Assembly: GCA_964035545.1 (NCBI GenBank)
Contig: OZ037768.1
Span: 17,824,200-17,888,199 of the forward strand
DNA length: 64,000 nt
Source: Bugula neritina
Taxonomy: Eukaryota; Bryozoa; Gymnolaemata; Cheilostomatida; Bugulidae
Direction: 5' to 3'
Below are positions 1 to 11,700 of this stretch, piece after piece (within the stretch, counting starts at the first letter, position 1; every line of letters begins with the position of its first letter). The notes under the pieces are model-generated. The model was not told the DNA's origin and did not search any database. It saw nothing but the letters and a program-made list of their open reading frames with translations. The position numbers and the translations under genes were made by a program.

Positions 1-16
1 AAAGTATACCATACTG

Positions 17-96
17 GTGGCTTGAACTCTTGCAACACCAGCTCTAGGTTGCTGGTAGTGCAAAGCTAGTTGGTGCTGCAAGGGTTCAAGCTCCAC
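17..96. repeat. 80-nt perfect-looking stem-loop
   Basis: Positions 17-43 pair with 68-96. I count 27 base pairs including two G-U pairs, one A/C mismatch at 35/76 and a two-base bulge at 91-92, closing a 24-nt loop at 44-67. The length and pairing resemble a pre-microRNA hairpin, but a small foldback repeat would look the same. No seed family was recognised. Strand is undetermined because both strands fold. Confidence 0.5.
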
Positions 97-393
97 AACT
101 ACTAGTAGTACGACTCTTTTTCATCAAACTTTTAATGGTAAGACAAATTATAGCAAGCAGTATAACTGTATTCTATAACCAAGAGGGATATGTATATTTT
201 TGTAACTGATGTTATACGGAGCAGTGTTTAGGTGATTGGCAAAAAAGGAATGTGTTGACATGTTGATACAAGGCCCTCCTTGCATAGTTCTTGGAGTTTT
301 TCATGAAGTATATGCTTGTGTGCATTAATTATAACAAACATTCCTGCAATAACCTTAGAAGAGGTAGCTAATGGTTGCAGCACATACAAATTA

Positions 394-846
394 TAAAGTT
401 GCGTTTATACCTCTGCTGAAAAAAGTACCGAGTTTAAGTTAATAATGCTTGTCCGGGTACCCCTTTATAGTCAAACCGAAACTCGTTGAAATCATATTGA
501 TGCGGTTGCTCACTTTCTGAAATTGAAATTTGACTCGCATAATAGCTATTTGATGCCCTTTGTAAACGTCGTGAATTAGTGAAGCGGAAAGCATAAAAGC
601 GATAATTGAGAAGGCGTAGGCTATGTAATTATAACCGTATAAGTACGTTGTCTAATCGCCAAAGTAATAACTAAATAACGATGTTTACAAGGAGTTATTA
701 CTCCTATTCTAAAATTGGCCGATTAAGTTATCACAGTACAAAAATTTCAACGGGTGGCTTTTACAATGCAATGCAACTCGGAGAAATTTCAACCCGGCCA
801 AATTGAAATTTTGACCGAAAATCGTGAAGGTATAAACGCAACTTTA
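394..846. mobile_element. Non-autonomous DNA element with 19-bp terminal inverted repeats
   Basis: The left end at 394-412 (TAAAGTTGCGTTTATACCT) is the exact inverse complement of the right end at 828-846. The 453-bp interior has no meaningful reading frame. It does contain sub-terminal inverted pieces, such as TTGAAATTT-type motifs near both ends. This is the layout of a MITE. The flanks show at most a short A/T-rich target duplication, so the superfamily is not assigned. Confidence 0.6.
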
Positions 847-2180
847 AGATTGCACTAGCAGCAACTAATTTCAATAGTATTTACCATGTAAGAGTGGTGT
901 TAAATAGGTTGAACATTTTGATAAGAATCATAGCATTTTAATTAATATTATGAACAAACTAAAGTAATTTTTCCAAATGCAATAATTATCATGCCAACAT
1001 TTTTCAGCATTTGTTCACTTTTTGCTCACCACAATTGAAGAATAGAGACCAATATGACTTACATTGTAGTAGCTTTTGTAATGGATTTGTCTTACTGGAG
1101 ATACAGTTTATACATCAGCACATGTATCCTCACAGCTGCTTGGCTATAACCATCATTTAATATCTAGGCACTGCAAGCATAGAACCCACAACCTTTGAAT
1201 AGTTACAGATAGCTTGGTATGTGTTTGACTCAAAGGTTCTTGAACATATCATGGTGTCATCATTCCTGTCTGGATAATGCAGGATAATGTGGGTCACTGG
1301 TATTCTATCAGCTGTGTGACTAGGATGGCAACTATTGAACCAGCATTTATTATCAAACATAAGTTCATAGAAAATCCAATACCGAAAGATCTTAGGCTAG
1401 GGGTGTCCAACCTTTTCAGACCGAGGGCCACTGAAAGGGAATATTCTATGGCAAGGGCCATATTGGAAACTTTTGTTTGCTATGGGGGCCACAGCATCAG
1501 TATTTTTCAAATTACTTTATTCCAAATTATTTTTCTTATTGGATAGCCCTGTCTCAGGCAATAACGTGCCATGGTAGGTAAGAACTCTGATGTTTCTCAA
1601 AACATTATCAATTATTATAGATTAATGATTGATTTGCTTAACTGCCAACCCAATAAAGTATTTAGTAGCAACTTTTATTTCTATTTCAGTCTTTAATAAC
1701 AATCGTACATTTGGCTTCCCATTATTACTCAAAATATTAATTGACTTTAGTTTCAAAAGTTGGCCCCTTTCAACATCTAGATGCAGTTTAGCTAGACCCT
1801 GCATAATGGCAACAAGAATTTTTCAAGTTACTCGAAAATCTCTTAAGGCTTTTAAAATACTGTACTGAATGAACATGAAGGATATAACAAGTTAGGGCTA
1901 AATATTGAACAAGTATGTGGGGATGTGCCTAACCCCTAAATAATGTATATTACTGAGATGTAAAAGCTGGTGCTGACTGTGCAATATTTATTGTTATGTT
2001 TTCTCATCTACTCCAGTCTATTTCAACTGGCAACCACATTATTTCACAATAGTCAAGACAAGGAACTAATGTCTATTAAACTAAAACTAGGGGCGGTATC
2101 ATTCAGTCTCATCCTATAGTTTGTGCACTGTCATGAACAGCCACTAGAATAGGCTTGGCTAGAATAATAGCAATGGTATC
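847..2180. other. Gene-free upstream interval
   Basis: Apart from the hAT-like fragment near 1400 there is no supported gene. The short open frames here lack splice-consistent extension or recognisable domains. The sequence is AT-rich, with no other long repeat that I can see. Confidence 0.5.
1397..1500 (+). mobile_element. hAT-like transposon terminus fragment
   Basis: The segment starting GGGGTGTCCAACCTTTTC at about 1400, followed by GAGGGCCAC and again by GGGCCATATTGGAAAC and GGGGCCACAG, closely resembles the terminal sequence of widespread animal hAT elements as I remember it. No matching opposite terminus or transposase frame was found, so this is a fragment at best. The recognition is from memory and has not been tested by search. 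Confidence 0.35.
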
Positions 2181-2183
2181 TAG

Positions 2184-2190
2184 TATAAAA
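2184..2190 (+). promoter_or_regulatory. TATA box of the alpha-tubulin gene
   Basis: TATAAAA lies 139 bp upstream of the tubulin initiator ATG at 2329. A transcription start about 30 bp further on (near 2214) would give a leader of roughly 115 nt. Its position and sense fit the gene, but no start site has been mapped. Confidence 0.5.
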
Positions 2191-2328
2191 AGCTAAGTGA
2201 GTGAATAAGCTGGCATAGTATCATCTGACCTCTGACTGGTTCATAACAGCCTTCTCTGAGTGTTGACAAATACCAAATAACATTCTATTTTCAACTGTCT
2301 TTCAAGCAGGTTCACCAAACTAGCAACC

Positions 2329-4983
2329 ATGGTATGTGATTACATTATTCATATAGATTATTGCTTTGATAAAAGTGTTGTCAAATTATATGATGGAACC
2401 ACTTAGGAGCAGTAGTGGAGAAATTGAGAAATCTAGAACACCGGCTTTTCTCAATTTTTCCGTTACTGCACCTACCTCAATATAACGTTATATTATATAG
2501 CTACTATATAGCTATAACCTATATCAAGTTTATAAAAATAGAAACAACTCTAATTATTACAATACCCTATAGCTTGTCTATTCATGTTCTTTGATCTCTA
2601 ATGGATGTGATGTTTTAAGTTCAATAAAGTGACACGAAGATATGATTTCATAATGTAAAGAAGTAATTGGTAGGTTAGTGATACAAGGTGCTGGTGGTTT
2701 CAGGGATATCAGATTACATCAAATCTAATTTTTCATGATTCCATGATTTTCCAACTACTTTTACCAACTACCTTCTTTTATTATATATGTACACACAAAA
2801 TTATTCTATTTCGTTGGATGGTGTGGAATTGTAATTGGAATAATATATTAGATGATAAGCAATAGATAGCTAAATAAGGAATAAATAATCTCTCAAACTG
2901 TCTGACAAACATATCTAAATAATTATACACGGATGTGTAGTTAACAGTAAACCAAGCAGGTAAATCTGTGTTGTGCAGAGATTCTTATTTATTCGCAAAT
3001 CTTTGATTATAGAGAGAATGCATCAGCGTACACATTGGCCAGGCAGGAGTGCAGATGGGAAATGCATGCTGGGAGCTGTACTGCATGGAGCACGGCATCC
3101 AACCTGACGGCCAAATGCCTTCTGACAAGACAATTGGAGAAGCAAACGACTCATTCAACACGTTCTTCAGTGAAACTGGGTCTGGGAAACATGTCCCTAG
3201 AGCTATTTATATTGATCTAGAGCCTACAGTTGTTGGTAAGTAAGCTTTATGTTATCTCTTTTTAGTGTTTCAGGTTCAAACATCAAATAATGATAGCAGG
3301 AGTTTGTATAGCTATGATCACATGACATTGCCTTACCTAAATTGTTGTGTTCTAACTGCATTAATCTAAAACTCATGTATATGTATAATACGATGCTTAT
3401 AATTGATGCCCCACAATCTTTGTACAATCGAGTGGAAGATTCATTGTGAGTAAATCAGTTGAGCCAGTTTCTGCAGCTTAAGTTGCAACATGAAACTAAT
3501 CTAAATGGGAGTTCATTTAAACTGGATTTGGCATTCTCAACTTTGCTATCTCTATTTTTTGTTATTTGCTGTCAGTTTGAAAGATAAAATAATGATTGTG
3601 GCTTAAAATGGTGACAGCTGAAGGTTAAAACATATGATGAGTCTAGTAGCTGCATCAAAGCGGAATTGCTATGTTGTTGTCAGCATTTTCACTAGCAATA
3701 CCAGCAGGCATTTGCATGGCATTCAAGCATGAACTAATGTTGTAATCTGAGTAACATGTGTTATACACTATGTGTGCTATATATAACTAAGTATATGGGA
3801 TAAGGAATGATGTAAATGTTGTTTTTATATATATTTTTGTAATGTTTTTCTAGACGAAATTCGAACTGGAAAATACCGACAACTTTTTCACCCTGAGCAG
3901 ATGATCACAGGAAAAGAAGATGCCGCCAACAACTATGCCCGAGGACACTATACTGTAGGCAAAGAACTTGTTGATCGTGTCATGGATAGAATAAGACGGC
4001 TATCAGATCAATGTAGTGGCCTACAAGGCTTCTTAATATTTCATTCTTTCGGTGGAGGCACTGGGTCAGGATTTACTTCTCTTTTAATGGAGCGCCTCAG
4101 TGTTGATTACGGCAAAAAATCTAAATTAGAGTTTTCAGTATACCCAGCCCCGCAAATCTCCACTGCTGTTGTTGAACCTTACAACTCTATTCTCACCACC
4201 CACACCACCCTTGAGCACTCCGACTGCGCTTTCATGGTTGACAACGAGGCCATCTATGACATTTGCAGACGTAACCTCGACATTGGCAGACCAAGTTATA
4301 CAAACTTGAATCGGTTGATAGCTCAAGTTGTTTCTTCAATAACCGCTTCATTAAGATTTGATGGAGCGCTTAATGTTGATCTTAACGAGTTTCAAACAAA
4401 CTTAGTGCCTTATCCAAGAATTCATTTCCCCCTGGCTACCTATGCTCCCATCATTTCCGCAGAGAAAGCATTCCATGAGCAGCTGTCAGTTTCTGAAATA
4501 ACTAGTTCTTGCTTCGAACCTCAAAGCCAAATGGTCAAGTGTGACCCTCGACATGGAAAATATATGGCTTGCTGCCTTCTCTTTAGAGGAGATGTCGTAC
4601 CAAAGGATGTCAACGCTGCCATCGCCACCATCAAGACCAAGAGAACCATCCAGTTTGTCGACTGGTGTCCCACCGGATTCAAAGTTGGAATCAACTACCA
4701 GCCACCAACCGTTGTGCCTGAAGGAGATCTGGCCAAGGTACAGAGAGCCGTCTGCATGTTGAGCAACACAACTGCTATTGCTGAGGCCTGGGCTCGTCTT
4801 GACCACAAGTTTGACTTGATGTACGCCAAGCGTGCCTTCGTCCACTGGTATGTGGGAGAAGGTATGGAAGAGGGAGAGTTCTCCGAGGCTCGTGAGGATT
4901 TGGCTGCCCTTGAGAAAGACTACGAAGAGGTCGGCGCGGATTCTATAATGGATGGCGAGGAAGATGACGAAGAAGAATATTAA
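2329..4983 (+). CDS. Alpha-tubulin (complete, 3 coding exons)
   Basis: GTP-binding subunit of the alpha/beta-tubulin heterodimer that builds cytoplasmic and axonemal microtubules. Coding exons are 2329-2331 (only the initiator ATG), 3013-3235 and 3854-4983, with GT-AG junctions. They join to 1,356 nt and 451 aa, the usual alpha-tubulin length. Visible hallmarks are the MREC start (a translation-autoregulation motif) and Lys40 in SDKTIG, the luminal acetylation site. Also present are the GGGTGSG nucleotide loop (about 142-148), Glu254 in the VDLNEFQTN stretch, and an acidic tail ending EEEY with a genuinely encoded C-terminal tyrosine. The tail ([15 protein letters not shown]) and a few substitutions such as GEANDS after Thr41 differ from common isotypes. 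The ATG-only first exon is a known arrangement in animal alpha-tubulin genes. DNAH10 follows on the same strand. The exact paralogue (TUBA1, 3 or 8 class) cannot be assigned. Confidence 0.97.
2405..2473. repeat. 69-bp foldback element in tubulin intron 1
   Basis: The left arm 2405-2430 and right arm 2448-2473 are inverted complements over about 26 bp with few mismatches. The right half recurs at 22056-22090 inside DNAH10, so this is a dispersed family and not a chance palindrome. Confidence 0.55.
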
Positions 4984-5255
4984 GTTAGCCTACTACAAAA
5001 CTGAAGAATGTGAAAGTTTATTTTGCATGTTACATATTTTTATTTATTTACTATTTATTGAAAATCAGATATATAATAATTATATGTTTTTATGTGATAA
5101 TCGATTGAGAAAAGATACTATATAGTAGAATTGATAATTATGCGGTAATTTTTAGCATATAATAATGGTATTAATGCATTTGTAGTTGTTAAAATACTAC
5201 TTTTAGCATATTTGTGTTGTATAAGTTTGCTGAAAATATACATTATAAGCAAAAT

Positions 5256-5261
5256 AATAAA
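5256..5261 (+). terminator. Polyadenylation signal of alpha-tubulin
   Basis: AATAAA lies 273 nt after the tubulin stop codon. It is the first canonical hexamer downstream, giving a 3' UTR of about 290 nt. Confidence 0.6.
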
Positions 5262-5450
5262 CATTTAGAAATGGTGCATGTTACAGATGAGTTGACATTT
5301 TAATTAGGAATTATAATATGATTGTTTTGTGGGTAGAATGCAGTTTAAGTGGGGAGCATAACTCCAGTATAGTAAGAACAAGATGTGGTAGTGGTATCAA
5401 GTAGATAAATCTTTATTGTATAGTAGATGCTTGTAAGGTAATCTTGATCC

Positions 5451-5493
5451 GGCGAGCTCCAGTATTAGACTGATTTTACACTGCGAGCTCGCC
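5451..5493. repeat. Short hairpin with perfect 9-bp GC-rich stem
   Basis: GGCGAGCTC at 5451-5459 is the exact inverse complement of GAGCTCGCC at 5485-5493, with a 25-nt loop. It stands out from its AT-rich surroundings and adjoins the larger foldback at 5529-5642. Confidence 0.5.
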
Positions 5494-5528
5494 TTCTTTT
5501 AGACAAGAAAAAGTTCTTTGATCTCATC

Positions 5529-5642
5529 CTGTCCGAAAGTCAGAGCCCGAATATCGTCACCTTCCGACAATCGGACTCCGACATCGGAACTTGGTCTGAT
5601 GTCGGAGCCCGACAATCGACATTTGTGCCGACTTTTGGACAG
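5529..5642. repeat. 114-bp foldback (MITE-like) element
   Basis: The outer arms CTGTCCGAAAGTC (5529-5541) and GACTTTTGGACAG (5630-5642) are inverted complements with one mismatch. The inner part, with ACTCCGACATCGGA and its inverse TCTGATGTCGGAG, folds again around a short loop near 5588-5594. The whole element is much more GC- and CpG-rich than its neighbours. No reading frame. Confidence 0.6.
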
Positions 5643-6227
5643 AATCAAATTACATAATCGCGTTACATAAAAATAAAAATATGGTGCATGAAAAGATAAC
5701 CCTAATATAATATTCGTATTTCCACCACAATATTAGCATTAATTTATAAACTAACCATTGTGTTCATAATGGCACAATTGCAGTGTGAATTTAAGAAACA
5801 GTTGTATTCTGCAGATTAAAAAACCATATTTTGTTGTAACTGCAATATTTTTGGAACACATGCTAGGTATGTAAAGTTGACAGCAATTAGCAAAAAGTTA
5901 TTTCTAAAATTTGAAAGCCTCAAAACAGGGTTTGATCGTTTATAATAATCTATTCATTATATTTTATGCACTGAAAAGTAAGTTATAATTATTTCATTTT
6001 GTCAAACATGATTTGAAACAAACATGCAATAATTTGTAATGGAGCCACTGAATTACAATAATATAATTCAGCAATTTGAACCATATGTAATTGTTAACTA
6101 CGGAGTTGTCTTTTGATTTTGAAAACGCAATATATAGTTTTATATTTGGTATTGTCTTTTCTAATTCGAAAAATGCTTACCGTCGCTATGTTTTATATAA
6201 ATATCTCAGTAGAACTCGCTGTACGTT

Positions 6228-6240
6228 GTTTCTAGGTAAC
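6228..6240. promoter_or_regulatory. Candidate RFX X-box upstream of DNAH10
   Basis: GTTTCTAGGTAAC is an imperfect inverted repeat. Its right half GGTAAC fits the RGYAAC half-site exactly and its left half fits loosely. It lies 355 bp upstream of the DNAH10 start codon. RFX factors binding X-boxes commonly drive motile-cilium genes, so the location is sensible, but a 13-bp motif can occur by chance. Confidence 0.3.
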
Positions 6241-6594
6241 AAGATTGCATTAAAAAAGATTATTGCGCTTCAAATAATAGTTATTATTTTAATTTATTTA
6301 AATTTTTCTTCAATTAAAACGTAATTTAAGTTTATTTCTACGTTAGGTAATTTACATATTTGCACAAAATACAAAAAACTAAATTATTATTGCTGTGTTA
6401 CTCTGCTAATTTCTTACACGGATGAGCACAAAAAGCATATGAAGCTACTGTGCTTTGAGCAAGGTGGTTTGTCGAAAAACTAGATTTCCAAGACTCACAT
6501 CAGAGAGACTCAAACTAATTGCTGTCAACAATATTTTTCGCAAAAACTGAAGTAAAACTTTTGTTGTTTTTATCACAAAATGTACTTCTAACAG

Positions 6595-8795
6595 ATGGAT
6601 GATCCCAGAATTGAATGGATTCGCAATAAAGCTTATTTAGCTCTTGCAATCACAGATCCTGACGTTTTTGAGCAGTTGTTAGAAAGAGATGATGGAGAAG
6701 GCGAAAGAAACATCGCGAAATTTATAAATGATACTCCTACAGACGATGCATCGTCTTTGCTTTTTTATAAAGTATTAAGAGAAGAGGAGGACGAGATCGA
6801 AGTTGATTGTGGTATGATCTTGCTAATCTATTCAACCTAAGTTCTTGCTTTGCACCCAATTATTGAATTAAAATTAAAATTGTCTAAAATTATAATCTAT
6901 AATACTCTCACTATGCGATTACTATTTCTATGATAATTAACAATAATGTCTATGCTCTAACTAGTTAGTAGTTATAATAAATTAAATTAAATTTTTAATT
7001 AGTAGCAATGACATTGCATGCTTCATAATTGTTTGTAATCCAATTTTTTTTAAAGTTTAAAACTTTGTAAATTTGACTTTAAAAGTTTTTATATAGAGCC
7101 AGAGATTCCTGACATTGTTGAAGAGGAAGAGAAGGCCGAAGATGCTGCCGAGGAACAGAATGTAGAAGCTGATTCCACTCCGGCAGCAGATTCTCCAACT
7201 GCTGAAAGCAAAGGCAGCCCAAAAGGTACGTTTTATTTCATATCACAAACTCAAAGTGCAGCTTATTGAGATCAAAAGGTTGCAAAGAATAGTAACTAAG
7301 CTGTCAATGTGTGTTCAATAGCTTTGATCATTTACTCAACGTTTAGGTTAATAATACAGTTACAACTTCTGTGTATTACAAAATTTTTTACTAAAATTCA
7401 GTCTTTGATCAAAACAGCTTTTTCACAAACTCTGGAATATCAGTGTTAACCAAGCCTTACAATTTATCTTGAGATTCAATATTTTTAGTTATTGTTGGTT
7501 GTTGTCAGCAGCTGCATGCATTTTTAGATGCTAACATATCAATATTAATATATATCAATATTATACACTAATATACTATGCTTTAGTATTATACACTAAC
7601 ATACTATAACTCACTCAATATCGTATAATAATATATTACACCATATATGATATACTTTCATAATATGCATTAATTTACTACATTTGCAAATTATCTACTA
7701 ACACACTATACTTGTGTATTGTATGCTAAACCATTGTACTTGTACACTAAATGTAGATGGTGAAACAGAAGATGGTGAGTATATAGCATGCCAAACTTTG
7801 CCCTTTCCTGCTAACAATGTACTTGTAGTTTATTTATTCATGCAATTTGCTTTTATATATTGTTAATGTTTTCTGGTGTAACACGCATGGTTTTGTCACA
7901 AGCTTGATTTTCTTACTTAATGGCAGCAAAAGCATTGTTTAAAAATTGCGTTTAGAAATTAAATTCCACTTCTTCTTAATTTATGACATTTTAAGCATTA
8001 TTTCAAAGTTTGAGCACTTTCTGCAGCTATTGGAACTTTTGTTTCATTAGCAGTTGATTATTCTTACTTTACATTCATTTTATACATTGAGGGACAGAAA
8101 AGAGTATTGATCAAGATAAAGTACTGCAGAGCACTTGTTTGATTAGTCTATCTCCCATAAATACTTTGAGACCTTTAAGAATGGTTAAAACATGTATTTT
8201 GATTAGCACTTATGAAATAGAACATTCATATTTTAGGATTTTGGAGAACACGATAATAAATTTTAAAAACACTTTCTGTCTATTATAGTTGCCTATTTTA
8301 AATGATAGATGTTTTGGAAAAAATGTTTTAGTTTAAGTTTTAAATTTGAATAATTATAGTAGCAAAAAGAGACAAAAATGTTAAATAAAATTTTTTACTG
8401 AGTTCTGCTAACAAGTTTTTAATATATTTTGCAAAAAGCTCTAAAATAATATTTAATACTAGGAATCGATTTGATTGAGTATCTGATATTAACTAACCTA
8501 ACTCATTTCAAGTAAATTATTATATCATCGAGTATTCAAGTGTATACGGTAATGTAGGTACTGTAAGTTAAGGAAAAGCAGACTGGAAAAATATTTATGT
8601 ACTTTGTTATTGCAATTAGGGCGAAGGAAAAAGACTGGCAAGGAAACACCACAAGAATCTGCTACAACCCCTAAACCAGAAAGTCCTTCTCAGACAACAG
8701 CAGAAGTCACAGAGCAAAATGGAGAAACAGCTGAAGACGGGGAGGGAGAGAAGACTGAGCAGGAGGAAGATGTGGCACCGGAACAGCCGAAAACC
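6595..8795 (+). other. DNAH10: DNAH10 part: N-terminus and acidic low-complexity insert (exons 1-4)
   Basis: Exons 6595-6811, 7097-7225, 7757-7774 and 8620-8795 encode residues 1-180. Exon 1 is a conserved-looking N-terminal cap. Exons 2-4 encode a Glu/Ser/Thr/Pro-rich, probably disordered stretch without recognisable domain. Exon 3 is an 18-nt microexon (DGETED plus a shared codon). Exons 2 and 3 are both phase 1-1, so either can be skipped without shifting the frame. Confidence 0.8.
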
Positions 8796-11700
8796 GTGAG
8801 TCATCTGTAATATGATTGCCTGTATTAAAATACTTGTTTCCTTATTCATGAATATACAGTAGTTTGATATTATTACTTGAAATTCTCTGCTGTCAAATGT
8901 TTTTGTATATAAAAATATGTGATTTTTGTTTGACTCTGCATGTCGGTTTAGTTATGTACTATTGATAATATTGCAATGTGTTTCAGAAAATAGTGAAAGT
9001 AAGTGTTACAAGAACGTACATGTACATGTGCTTCAACTTCCTGCCAGAGGAAGCCCAGGATCTCGACTCTGTGTATTTCTTGAGAACAACTGAGGGAATG
9101 GTTCCATTACCCAACACCATTTCTGAAGCAGAAATGACTCTACCCGGACTTTTTGAAATGGGATTGTTGAATGGGCATTCTCTTCTCATGCTTCAACAAG
9201 TCATCAACAAGGTAAACAGAAATATTTGCAGTCGTCCTCTAATTATTTTGGTCAACACCTAGTTTCTTTTGGAGAAAAAATATGTTTAAAAATTAGCAAA
9301 TTCGTTTCTTTTTGTTTAAAGATTTTAAAAACTTTTCAAAAGTATAAATTTTTAAAACATGCAACTTAGCTAACTTCAATATGCTATATATTCTGTTGTT
9401 ATAATCCATCATTCATCCTGTTATTAGGTTTTCCTGCCTCTTCTCGCCTTCAATGACCAGAAGTCTAAGATGCAGAGATCACCAACATCATCGGCAGCAA
9501 GCAGTCGGCAAGCACCGCAGACACCCGCTGCCGATGGAAAGAGAAGAGTAGAACCAGCCAAGCAAGCAGCACTGAGAGATGAGTTTCTAATTGCCATGGA
9601 TAAGTTCTCAGCTGGCATTCACCGTACCATACAGCAAATAGAAGGGGAAGTGAGTTATAACGAGATATTCTTTTGTACCTTAACACGTGTGTATTTAAAG
9701 CTGTGCTCTTTTGCAGGAGGCATGTAGTTACTGTAGTATGACAAGTAAGAACGTGCAAAAGTAGTCTGTTATTTCAGTGGGTGTAACACAAAGTTACAGT
9801 ATATTCTACGGTGTATTTATTACCTTTTTCAGTGTTTTTCCTTTTGGTTGAGTTTGACAACAAAACTCTAAAATCAAAAATCTAGGTATATCTTTGTCAT
9901 TATTATTAGTATTATTGTTGATTACTATTACTAACTATTATTACTATCTTTACTATTAGGTGAAACTGGAGATACCAGACTTTGAGCTGAGTGATGATAT
10001 GGCGGCAAATTTAGCAAATGAAGAACTCAAAGCCCAAGTTGAAGAAGTCTGTACCGTGTGGAACAGACAGATTATGGATGCATTGGATGGGCTATTAAAG
10101 AAGACTCCTGAAGGTGAAACTATTGCAAATCTTATATAGTTTACTTGTTCTTTTTTAATTTGTATACAGGCACATTAATTATTTTCTTTTTGACTGAGCT
10201 TAACTTTTAAGATTCTTTAATAGTTGATAAAGAATAATTGTATTCGGAATGCTGTTAAATTAATGAAATGTTGTTAAGAAACTGACTGTAAATTGTTATG
10301 ATTGCTTGGTTGTTCAGGGAACGGTCCACTGGCTGAGATAGACTTCTGGCGAGACAGAAATGGTGCACTGAGTGCTCTTGTTGAGCAACTTAAACTTCCG
10401 AAGATTGCTTCCATTTTACAAATGTATGCAAACATCGACAATGCTATTGAATATCGTCGTGCAGACGTGAATAAGTACCACATCGAGGCTAAGGACAACG
10501 TACGATTTCTCTCAACTCTGGAGCGACATTTTAAGAATATCACACATGGCGCTTCATTTCACACTGTGATTGATACATTGCCCTCCATGATGATTGGCCT
10601 ACGCATGGTGTGGATCATCTCAAGGCATTACAACAGAGATGAGCGGATGGTTCCCTTGATGGAGAGAATAGCCTGGGTCCTGGCTGAAAGAGTGGGAAAA
10701 GTTATTCACGTCCCTACTTTGTTTGAGTGAGTTAAGAAACTTATTATCACACTATGCATGAAATCTAGCTAATAATGTTTTATCATATCCTTGTTCTATT
10801 AAATTTCATGAATCGACATGATTATAGCTTGTCATTGTTTAATGTACTATCCTGCTACCCAGCAGGACAAAGCAGAGAAAGGTGAGAAAGATGAGAATTG
10901 TTTAGTGTACTATAAGACAGCTTAGACTTGTTTCCTAATAATAAGTATATTGTGTCTGTTGGTATTAGTTTAACGATTGATGAAGTTCGTCTCAAGACCA
11001 GTGAAGCAAAGGCTATGCTAGACACATGGCAGGAGTCGTACATGAAAGTTAGAGCCGAGATAGAATCGTCAGGTAGAGACGCCAGGTGGGAGTTTGACAA
11101 GAGACGGCTGTTTGAGAGAACCGGCTACATGTCTCAGATCTGCCAGAACCTGGGAGAGATATCTCAGGTAACAACCTCTAAACCAGCTACACTATGTGTA
11201 TGGTGGTAGTGGCATAGTCACTATGTGTGTAATGGTAGTGGCAAAGTTACTATGTGTATAATGGTAATGACATGGTCACTATGTGTATGGTGGTAATGGC
11301 ATAGCGTTGAAATTTGATGAATTAATGTATTATCACAACAATAAAGCAAAAACCCATTCCAAAAGCTTGTTTTTAAGTCACTGTAATTATTATAAAAAAT
11401 CTGTATACCAAATGTTATTTTTCAATAATAGCAGTTTAAAGATTTGACCAGCTGCATATGAGTGGGCATTTGACACTACATGGCCATATGATGTAGCAGG
11501 TTTATATGCTAATTTATGTGAAAATATTTTTTAATTTGAAAATATTCTAGATACTGTATTGAAAGTTGCGTGCACGTTTGCAAATGGCTGTGGACAAAAT
11601 TTGCTGTAGAATTAAAATTAAAGTTATTGACTTAACTTGGTGATTAATTAGAATATTGTTCTGTGCTTGTAGATCTTAGAAGAATTCTATAATATTTTTG

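Larger units (their letters stand above)
5262..6227. other. Intergenic spacer between alpha-tubulin and DNAH10
   Basis: No gene is supported here. The interval contains the two foldback repeats at 5451-5493 and 5529-5642, and otherwise AT-rich sequence. The open frame around 6091-6324 is low-complexity, without domain or splice support. Confidence 0.5.

Noticed and set aside
1277-1546. 89-aa plus-strand frame upstream of tubulin
   Set aside because: It overlaps the hAT-like repeat fragment and shows no domain.
4135-4845. Minus-strand frames opposite tubulin exon 3
   Set aside because: Antisense shadows of a strongly coding exon.
6091-6324. 77-aa frame just upstream of DNAH10
   Set aside because: Low-complexity Phe/Ile/Tyr-rich translation of AT-rich promoter DNA, with no support as an upstream exon.
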